Source: Euryarchaeota archaeon UBA602 (lineage in GTDB: Archaea; Thermoplasmatota; Poseidoniia; Poseidoniales; Thalassarchaeaceae). Taken from it: DNA of 6,325 bases. The position numbers were made by a program, and so were the translations under genes. Position 1 is the stretch's first letter. Each line of letters begins with the position of its first letter. The notes beneath the pieces are model-generated. The model was not told the origin of the DNA, ran no database searches, and was given only the letters and a program-made list of their open reading frames with translations. This document shows, piece after piece, positions 1 to 5,271 of the stretch. The DNA is taken from assembly GCA_002498455.1 (NCBI GenBank), contig DAHO01000040.1, positions 1 through 6,325 of the forward strand, in the 5' to 3' direction.

Positions 1-577
1 CCATCAGTTTCTCTCCTTCAGTCAGTTCACCCTCAATTCCTTCGAACTCAGGTCGAGCAGACATTGCATCAATCCGAGGCATTCTTGAGTCAATCGTATC
101 TGCTCCAGATCCTTCCGCAGGACCTTTTGGATCACGCCCACGAGTCTTGTAGACAACCCGCCCCCATTCGTCCTGTTCCTTGGATAGCGCACCACCTTCT
201 TCTGGACGCATCAATACATCGAGAATATCCGCTCCTCCAGGCACTCCCAATACCCGAGCGGCAATACCACGACTTTCTTGCTGAAGTAATGGTGTGACAT
301 TCATGCCTGAAATAAGCCCATTTCGAATCAGTCGATACCGATGGTTTCCTGATTTTCGTGCAAATACCAATGCCGCCAAAAAGGAGATTGAAACGGTGGC
401 CATTGACTCGGGAGCAGAGAGTTTCAGTCCAGAGATGAGGAGCATCGAAAGCGAAAGAATCAGTCCCGTCGGGACCCACAGGACCGTTCGTTGAAGGATG
501 AGGTCACGACGCAGGCGCCCCATCTCTTCGGGGCTGAGCGGCGCGGAGCCAACCCAAATCAAATCGTCACTTGACAC
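1..577 (-). CDS. Hypothetical two-helix membrane protein, C-terminus beyond left edge
   Basis: I do not recognise this protein. The frame is open from a GTG at 577 to the window edge (192 codons, no stop), so the C-terminus is missing. An N-terminal soluble stretch of about 30 residues ends in a basic patch (RLRRDLILQR, 21-30). Two hydrophobic helices follow, at about 31-50 (TVLWVPTGLILSLSMLLISG) and 57-73, separated by a short KLSAPE turn, then a basic segment (RKSGNHRYR, 74-82). Basic residues on both sides suggest a hairpin with both ends in the cytoplasm. The rest is soluble, with a helical part (LLQQESRGIAARVLG, 97-111) and a glycine- and charge-rich, probably flexible tail after about 125. 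It starts 8 bases after the stop of the coiled-coil membrane gene, so co-transcription is likely. No ATG lies closer than codon 19 (at 523), which is the alternative start; it would keep both helices. Reading frame is well supported; function is unknown. Confidence 0.75.
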   Translation of the reverse strand, partial: MSSDDLIWVGSAPLSPEEMGRLRRDLILQRTVLWVPTGLILSLSMLLISGLKLSAPESMATVSISFLAALVFARKSGNHRYRLIRNGLISGMNVTPLLQQESRGIAARVLGVPGGADILDVLMRPEEGGALSKEQDEWGRVVYKTRGRDPKGPAEGSGADTIDSRMPRIDAMSARPEFEGIEGELTEGEKLM

Positions 578-585
578 AACCGTCC

Positions 586-1410
586 CTAGGCTGCACCGAC
601 ATTGAATGCTTCGACCCAATCGTCATCATTTTCCGCGTTTATGGGCCTAGGCTGTAGCACCATATCTGGAATATTCGGAATTTTTCTTGCTGATTTTTTT
701 GACGGCCGATCGGCAATGATTGGTATCCGAACACTCGCAGGGGGCTCATCACTTCCACTGACAACAACGGAATCGGTAACTGAGACGTTTGAAGTTCGAG
801 GCTCCAATGCCAGCCGATGCAACAGATCGCTCATCGTGCGTTGCATCTCACGACTCTGTTCTGCAAATGCTTCGGTAAGACGCCCACTCTCATCGGCCAA
901 TTTCTGTTGAGCTTGATGAGCTTCGTTGGATTGAGAACCCAATACGATCTGCATGGTATGAATCATCTCATCCCATCGTCGATTTACATCTTCAGTTCTC
1001 TCCTCAAACTGTGCCAGCATCAATTCTTGTGACTCGATTAATCTCTGCGCTTCTTCCATTGCTCTTGCCTGAGCCTGTAAAGTTGCACGCTGACTTTCAA
1101 TCAACCGTCTGGCCTCAGGTGCACCCACTGAATCTCGTCGTTCCAACTCTGAAACCGCTGAGGTCAACTCCTGGTTTCGCAATCGTAGATGTTGGTCTAG
1201 AGTTCCGATTCTTGAAGCAGCATCTTTCAATCGTAAGTATTGGCCGTTAATCACGTGACGAAGTCTCCGTTTTTCCGCACCGTTCCGAGGCAATTCAAAC
1301 AGCAACACCACGTACGTACCAATGATGATTCCAACCGTTGGTTCTTGCAAAATTATCGTCAACCAAATTCCTGCCGCTAGGCCCGCGAGGAGTGATACAA
1401 GTCTAGACAT
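586..1410 (-). CDS. Membrane-anchored coiled-coil protein of unknown function
   Basis: This 274-residue protein has two N-terminal membrane helices, at about 4-21 (LVSLLAGLAAGIWLTIIL) and 25-40 (TVGIIIGTYVVLLFEL), then a strongly basic segment (RNGAEKRRLRH, 42-52) that places the remainder in the cytoplasm. Residues about 55-200 are helical and rich in Glu, Gln, Arg and Leu, consistent with a long coiled coil, and contain a repeat of RLIESQ at 102-107 and 123-128. Residues about 203-255 are Pro/Ser-rich with a basic patch (SKKSARK, 237-243) and look disordered. The protein ends in an acidic tip, DDDWVEAFN (262-270). The frame stays open back to a TTG at 1479 that overlaps the previous stop, but the ATG at 1410 directly precedes the first helix and is preferred. 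It is the middle gene of a three-gene minus-strand cluster. The layout fits a membrane-tethered scaffold or complex subunit, but no family can be named. Confidence 0.8.
   Translation of the reverse strand: MSRLVSLLAGLAAGIWLTIILQEPTVGIIIGTYVVLLFELPRNGAEKRRLRHVINGQYLRLKDAASRIGTLDQHLRLRNQELTSAVSELERRDSVGAPEARRLIESQRATLQAQARAMEEAQRLIESQELMLAQFEERTEDVNRRWDEMIHTMQIVLGSQSNEAHQAQQKLADESGRLTEAFAEQSREMQRTMSDLLHRLALEPRTSNVSVTDSVVVSGSDEPPASVRIPIIADRPSKKSARKIPNIPDMVLQPRPINAENDDDWVEAFNVGAA
1027..1107 (-). repeat. Protein-level 21-residue repeat in coiled coil
   Basis: Within the coiled-coil membrane protein the peptide A-x-R-L-I-E-S-Q-x-x-x-L occurs twice, its RLIESQ cores encoded at 1090-1107 and 1027-1044. 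The spacing is 21 residues, exactly three heptads. The DNA of the two cores differs at many synonymous positions (CGG TTG ATT GAA AGT CAG against AGA TTA ATC GAG TCA CAA), so this is not a recent duplication. Either the copies are old or the heptad register has selected similar residues. Confidence 0.45.
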
Positions 1411-1438
1411 CCCAATCAGTTTTTTCTGACACTGGCCC

Positions 1439-1445
1439 CATATAG
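1439..1445 (-). promoter_or_regulatory. Candidate archaeal TATA-like box before coiled-coil gene
   Basis: Read on the minus strand, CTATATG lies with its centre about 32 bases upstream of the preferred ATG at 1410. That is roughly where a TATA box would sit for a leaderless or short-leader archaeal transcript. It lies in the short gap after the stop of the upstream gene (1476), so it would be an internal promoter of the cluster. The match is short and unproven. Confidence 0.25.
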
Positions 1446-1475
1446 TGAGAAATGTGGGGGGGCCCGGGAACCCCG

Positions 1476-2087
1476 TCAAGCCAGGGTGAACAGATTTTCA
1501 TCGATTTCGATTAAAGAACCCTGGTCGAGTAACCATTCCAAGGCCTCGACCAATTCATCAGATTCAATACCTCGTGGGACTAAGGCCAACCCCAAACCCT
1601 CTAGGGTTTCAGGCAATTGATCATCTTCTGCCATCATTTCAAAGTGCAGAAGAATGGCTTGTGCGCAAACAGCGAGAAGAGGATCATCCCCGATGTCATC
1701 GGGGAGATATTGCAAATGTGTCGATGCGGGATGCGGATCCCAAGCATCTTCGTCGAGATGAGTGGGTTCGACGGATTCTCGCCTGGGCCCAAATGCATCA
1801 AACAAATTGCACTGTCGGGTCCCCCCTTCATCTAGTTCAATATCTCGACCGATTCGATTGGCTAAAGCCTCCAAACGGGCAATTCGCTGTTCCAACCTCA
1901 TTTTTTCTCTGACAAGATTGGCATCGATGATTTTCAATTCTTCTTTAGCCCGTTCGGTAAGCCATTCAAACATGTCCCAATCTGGATCCAATCTCAACAT
2001 AGTATCCCACAATCTTTGCAATTCGTCAGGGAGCGAGGCCGCATCGAGTCGAGGGCGCTCATCACCACCTGATGGGATTCCGGACAT
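1476..2087 (-). CDS. Hypothetical acidic coiled-coil protein with winged-helix-like C-terminus
   Basis: I do not recognise this protein. From the ATG at 2087 it has 203 residues and is acidic and without membrane segments. Residues about 18-50 are helical and rich in Trp/Asp (LWDTMLRLDPDWDMFEWL). Residues about 43-82 form a likely coiled coil (EKMRLEQRIARLEALANRI, 61-79). A loop region at 85-130 contains QCNLFDAFG. The C-terminal 65 residues look like a compact helical domain ending in SDELVEALEWLLDQGSLIEI (176-195) and ENLFTL. This helix-then-beta-hairpin pattern resembles the end of a winged-helix domain, which is inference from pattern only. The frame is open further upstream to ATGs at 2159 and 2171; the 2159 start has AAGGAG three bases before it. 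I prefer 2087 because the added residues look unlike the rest and would fill nearly all the gap to the divergent dehydrogenase gene. It is the first gene of the minus-strand cluster. Confidence 0.7.
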   Translation of the reverse strand: MSGIPSGGDERPRLDAASLPDELQRLWDTMLRLDPDWDMFEWLTERAKEELKIIDANLVREKMRLEQRIARLEALANRIGRDIELDEGGTRQCNLFDAFGPRRESVEPTHLDEDAWDPHPASTHLQYLPDDIGDDPLLAVCAQAILLHFEMMAEDDQLPETLEGLGLALVPRGIESDELVEALEWLLDQGSLIEIDENLFTLA

Positions 2088-2196
2088 CTTCAGGAAGGGT
2101 CTCGTGACGGTACATGAAGAGTTCGTCGCAGGGCTGACTTTTTCTGTCAACAAACGCATGCGCTCCTTCATGTAGGGGGAGTTCTTGGCGAGCGCT
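2088..2196. promoter_or_regulatory. Divergent intergenic region between hypothetical operon and dehydrogenase
   Basis: This gap of about 109 bases should hold the promoters of both divergent transcripts. I see no convincing TATA box on either strand. On the plus strand AGGGGGAG (2174-2181) is a good ribosome-binding-like sequence. It sits 3 bases before a TTG (2185) and 15 before the ATG (2197) of the dehydrogenase, so its spacing is ideal for neither. A GCATGCGC palindrome lies at about 2156-2163. If the minus-strand gene actually starts at 2159 or 2171, the true gap is only about 13-37 bases. Confidence 0.3.
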
Positions 2197-3387
2197 ATGA
2201 CGTCCTATACCTTGGCCCTATTACCCGGTGATGGCATTGGTCGAGATGTCATGGACGAGGCGAAAAAAATCCTGCAATGCGTTGAAGATCTCACGCCTCT
2301 TTCTCTCACACTGAATGAGATACCTTGCGGCGGGAAGTACTACCTTGAGACCGGAGAGGAATGGCCGAAGGGCAGTTTTGAGTTCTGCCGAGACGAAGCC
2401 GATGCCATTCTCCTCGGTGCAATTGGTTGGCCCGGAGCCAAGACCAAAGATGGCGACCTTGCAGGAGGTGCGGTGATTTTGGGTCTGCGAAGTGGTCTGG
2501 ACCTTTATGCAAATGTCCGGCCCATCAAACTGTATGAAGGCGTACGACACAAAATCCACGGTGAGTTCACACAAGTTTGGAAACCGGGTCAAGTTGACAT
2601 GATTATCATCCGCGAAAATACGCAAGGGTTGTACCATGCACTGCTACGCCGTTCAGCTGACAAAGCCCAGGGTAGAGTACCATGGGAACCGGAGGACATG
2701 GAGTTCCCTGGATTAGAAGGTGAGGTTGCCTGGGATCCTCGACCAATCTCAAGAGCCGGCAGCGAGCGTGTGATTCGATTTGCATTCGAAACCGCACAAC
2801 GCCGTAATGGTGCACCCGGCGATGGAAATACTCGGGTTACATGTGTCGACAAATCCAACGTAACCCGCGGCTGTCAACTGTTCAACCGCATCTATCATGA
2901 AATCGCCAACGATTACCCTGATACGGAAACTGATCATGCATTCATCGATGCATTTTGCATGTGGGCTGTGCGTAACCCAGAATGGTACGATGTTGTGGTA
3001 ACACCAAACATGTTTGGTGATATCAGCACCGACCTTGCGAGTGTTTTGCAAGGCGGAATGGGAATCGCCGCCAGTGCAAATTTGGGTGATAAGCACGGTA
3101 TGTTTGAGCCCGTACACGGCTCCGCACCAAAATATGCTGGACAAAACACAACCAATCCCATGGCGATGATTAGTAGTGTATCAATGATGTTCGATTGGCT
3201 CGGCGATACAAAAGACGATGCAGATTGTCGTGCAGTCGGTGATTTCATCGATCGAGCCGTTGCTGAGGTCCTCAAGGGAGATACACTCACCTATGATTTA
3301 GGCGGTTCTGCAGGAACCACCGACGTCGGTGACGCAGTCGTTGCCCAGTTGGAGAAGATGTTGCGCGAACACTTTGCTGTGGCTTAA
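2197..3387 (+). CDS. Isocitrate/isopropylmalate dehydrogenase family protein
   Basis: A 396-residue member of the beta-decarboxylating dehydrogenase family, which oxidises a 2-hydroxy acid with NAD(P)+ and then decarboxylates it using Mg2+ or Mn2+. Numbered from the ATG, PGDGIG is at 10-15. The substrate-binding arginines are R98 (in ILGLR), R108 (NVRP) and R139 (RENT). The catalytic pair is Y146 and K219 (VDKSN), and the metal aspartates are D251, D275 and D279 (NMFGDISTD). The cofactor loop HGSAPKYAG is at 307-315 and DLGGSAGT at 367-374. All catalytic residues are present, so it should be active. The helix that selects the substrate (AVILGLR) lacks the Ser and Asn used for isocitrate and is hydrophobic as in LeuB, but also lacks the usual LeuB Glu. 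Lys-Tyr in the cofactor loop resembles NADP-dependent isocitrate dehydrogenase. No other leu genes are nearby. 3-isopropylmalate, tartrate or malate-like substrates remain possible. A TTG at 2185 adds four residues (MASA) and is the alternative start, with AGGGGGAG just before it. Confidence 0.93.
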   Translation: MTSYTLALLPGDGIGRDVMDEAKKILQCVEDLTPLSLTLNEIPCGGKYYLETGEEWPKGSFEFCRDEADAILLGAIGWPGAKTKDGDLAGGAVILGLRSGLDLYANVRPIKLYEGVRHKIHGEFTQVWKPGQVDMIIIRENTQGLYHALLRRSADKAQGRVPWEPEDMEFPGLEGEVAWDPRPISRAGSERVIRFAFETAQRRNGAPGDGNTRVTCVDKSNVTRGCQLFNRIYHEIANDYPDTETDHAFIDAFCMWAVRNPEWYDVVVTPNMFGDISTDLASVLQGGMGIAASANLGDKHGMFEPVHGSAPKYAGQNTTNPMAMISSVSMMFDWLGDTKDDADCRAVGDFIDRAVAEVLKGDTLTYDLGGSAGTTDVGDAVVAQLEKMLREHFAVA

Positions 3388-4148
3388 TCCAGCACTCGCA
3401 ACATTTCAGCCATAACTTGTTTCAGGTTGCTTTGATTATCCCAATTTGAAATCGATGAATCTACACCCTTTCGCAATTGATCCAATAGAATCGGAATACA
3501 CCGCGTTAGTTCATCGACAATGGTAACACTCGCCATCTTCGCTGTACGCGATAGTGGATTCAAATCAATCACGCAGACGGTTTTCCCCATGGCGACCAAA
3601 GCTTCACAGCGATCACCATCTTCAAGCGGAACCAAGATCACATCTGATGAAAATATTCCATCATGGTGACAATTAGCTCTGGGCCCCTCAAGGTTCGGAA
3701 TTCTAGCATCAGGTGCATCACCAAGTATGTTGATAGCCTCGATCTTAGTCACTAAATCGGGATATTTCTGTCCAGCCTCAATCTTTTGTTCAGCCAATTT
3801 ATTGAGTAATGCAGCCATTCGTTCGGGAGTACGGTAGTAGATGTTGACTTCAATGGGACATTCCAGTACAGCCGCGCAGGCCAGGAGTTCCGGACCCGCC
3901 AGAGCCACAGTATTCCCATTAACAGAGATCACGGGGTTCTTCGCCGATGCCAAACTCGTTGCACATACACGTATGGCTTGTCGAGCAGCATCACAGGTAC
4001 GTTCCTGCAGTAGGTAGTCAAACGCTTCACCACGTCCATGTGCAATGAGCGCCGAGTCTGCTAGTAGTCCCGCCGCCGCAGCCTCAGTCAATTTTTTTCT
4101 TGCCATGAGCGAAGCGAATCGAGGATGTGACTCGGGGACTTCGCCCAT
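3384..4148 (-). CDS. 4-phosphopantoate--beta-alanine ligase (archaeal phosphopantothenate synthetase)
   Basis: This cytoplasmic enzyme joins 4-phosphopantoate and beta-alanine with ATP to give 4'-phosphopantothenate, the archaeal route to coenzyme A (EC 6.3.2.36, the former DUF137 family). The 254-residue length is typical. Signature segments appear in order: ESHPRFASL (6-14), LIAHGRGEAFDYLL (34-47), NPVISVNGN (71-79), EVNIYYRTPERM (100-111), LVPLEDGDRCEALV (172-185) and VIDLNPLSRTA (193-203), followed by TIVDELTRCIP. These match the conserved blocks of the Thermococcus kodakarensis enzyme as I know it, so the assignment is firm. It starts 3 bases after the nadC stop on the same strand, so translation is probably coupled; no strong Shine-Dalgarno is visible. 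A C-terminal tail of about 25 residues (from about 230) is less conserved. The stop codon overlaps the stop of the convergent dehydrogenase gene within TTAA. Confidence 0.95.
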   Translation of the reverse strand: MGEVPESHPRFASLMARKKLTEAAAAGLLADSALIAHGRGEAFDYLLQERTCDAARQAIRVCATSLASAKNPVISVNGNTVALAGPELLACAAVLECPIEVNIYYRTPERMAALLNKLAEQKIEAGQKYPDLVTKIEAINILGDAPDARIPNLEGPRANCHHDGIFSSDVILVPLEDGDRCEALVAMGKTVCVIDLNPLSRTAKMASVTIVDELTRCIPILLDQLRKGVDSSISNWDNQSNLKQVMAEMLRVLD

Positions 4149-4151
4149 TGC

Positions 4152-5096
4152 TCACACGCCCTCAAAGATACAGGTGAGATCCAAAGGAGGAGCTGCCCGA
4201 TGCAATGCGGAGGTTGAGATGACATCGACCAAAGAGGTGCGCCAAGATTCCAAATCATCGAATGTGATGTTACCGCTGGCCTCAAGGGTGACATACTGTC
4301 GCAGTCCACGGGTTTCGATATCAAGAACAGCATCTCGGGACAACTCTGGACCCATATTGTCGAGTAGGATGTTTAGTCGAACACCTTCTTCATTCTCGAG
4401 CATCCTCTCAGCCCATGCTTCCGCAGCAGCCAGCGCTTCATCCAAACTGCGCACCTCAACGGTTACGAATGCACCGATTGACTCCGTCTGAATGTCGCTC
4501 AAAACCTTGCGAACACGAACGGCCCCCTCATCACCATCTTCGGCCGTTGAGGCGAGGTCGTTTTCCTTCAACATCAATGCATCAGCACGATGAATCCGGT
4601 GAGTCAATCCCCCTCCGACTCCCACTGCAGCCTTATCCAGCGTTCCCCACGCTGTTTTCCGAGTAGCAGCCAATGGGATTTGCGAATTGGAGACCCATCG
4701 GAAAGTGTTGCTGGCAATGCCACTCAATCTTCCGAGGATGTTTAGGATGATACGTTCACAGGACAATATTTGATGTCGACATCCCTCTATGGCCAGGATA
4801 CAGGTGTCTTCGTCAATCCTCGATCCTTCCCCAGAAGTCCAAGTAAATCGAGCACCTGGCATCCATTCTCGGATTAGAATGTCAGCAACATACAGGCCAG
4901 CCAGTGTACCGGCCTCCTTTGCCCGAATTTCAGCTTTTGTTCTCTTGTTACGTTCAATAATTGGTTCATGAATGCCCTCATCTGCCATCATAGAAGCGAC
5001 CCATCTCCGAGCACTTTGAATGAACCACTCGGTAGGTCCATTTCCATTGATAAGGCGACTCAATCGGTCATGAGGTAGAACCGATTTTTCCATCAT
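4152..5096 (-). CDS. nadC: Nicotinate-nucleotide pyrophosphorylase (quinolinate phosphoribosyltransferase)
   Basis: This enzyme converts quinolinate and PRPP to nicotinate mononucleotide, CO2 and pyrophosphate in de novo NAD synthesis. From the ATG at 5096 it has 314 residues, close to the family norm of about 280-300. The N-terminal domain carries AEIRAKEAGTLAGLYVAD (55-72) and the helix CERIILNILGRLSGIAS (113-129). The barrel shows TRKT (145-148), GGGLTHR (161-167), LMLKEND (174-180), VEVRS (213-217), LLDN (244-247) and LEASGNI (271-277), and ends SALHRAAPPLDLT. Two signature sites deviate: the usual PGxR after TRKT reads AWGTLDK, and the usual KDNH reads KEND. It leads a probable two-gene operon with phosphopantothenate synthetase. 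The frame is open to an ATG at 5330, which would add 78 residues and overlap the divergent oxidoreductase by 59 bases. That N-terminus (Arg/Pro/Lys-rich) looks like antisense of the other gene, so I chose the MM pair at 5096/5093. A GTG at 5198 is also possible. Confidence 0.92.
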   Translation of the reverse strand: MMEKSVLPHDRLSRLINGNGPTEWFIQSARRWVASMMADEGIHEPIIERNKRTKAEIRAKEAGTLAGLYVADILIREWMPGARFTWTSGEGSRIDEDTCILAIEGCRHQILSCERIILNILGRLSGIASNTFRWVSNSQIPLAATRKTAWGTLDKAAVGVGGGLTHRIHRADALMLKENDLASTAEDGDEGAVRVRKVLSDIQTESIGAFVTVEVRSLDEALAAAEAWAERMLENEEGVRLNILLDNMGPELSRDAVLDIETRGLRQYVTLEASGNITFDDLESWRTSLVDVISTSALHRAAPPLDLTCIFEGV

Positions 5097-5271
5097 TTCA
5101 ACAGTATCGGTGAGAAGATTCTCGCCTTCTTTAGAGGGTTGAACTCCCTCGCCCCCTTCCGTGGACACATCCACTCCGAACCACAGGGGGGTTTTCACCC
5201 TCTCGGCGGCCTCAAATCGACAGATTTTACCTTTCGCCGCCTTCTTGACCTTGAACCCTTTCGGTGTAAAT
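5097..5271. promoter_or_regulatory. Divergent intergenic region between nadC and FAD oxidoreductase
   Basis: If nadC starts at 5096, this gap of about 175 bases should carry the promoters of both divergent genes. On the minus strand CTCTAAAGAA (about 5127-5136) lies 31-40 bases upstream of 5096, and ATATTTAC (about 5266-5273) overlaps the oxidoreductase start. Both are only weak TATA-like candidates. On the plus strand the only AT-rich stretch is GATTTTAC at about 5223-5230, some 45 bases before the ATG. Both coding frames stay open through much of the gap, so part of it could instead encode an extended nadC N-terminus. Confidence 0.3.

Noticed and set aside
132..479. Minus-strand open frame of 115 codons
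   Set aside because: It lies in a different frame from the open frame 1-577, which has two clear membrane helices and continuous coding character; the peptide here is Arg/Cys/Trp-rich, as expected of a shadow.
2156..2163. GCATGCGC palindrome as a regulator site
   Set aside because: It is a short GC-rich palindrome with no second copy or flanking symmetry that would support an operator.
1762..2175. Plus-strand open frame of 137 codons antisense to the acidic coiled-coil gene
   Set aside because: Its serine-rich, low-complexity product is typical of the antisense of a Glu/Leu-rich coiled coil; the minus-strand frame has coherent helices and cluster context.
4045..4491. Plus-strand open frame of 148 codons antisense to the synthetase and nadC
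   Set aside because: The Ser/Ala/Arg-rich peptide is the antisense reading of two well-identified enzymes and spans their junction, so it is a shadow.
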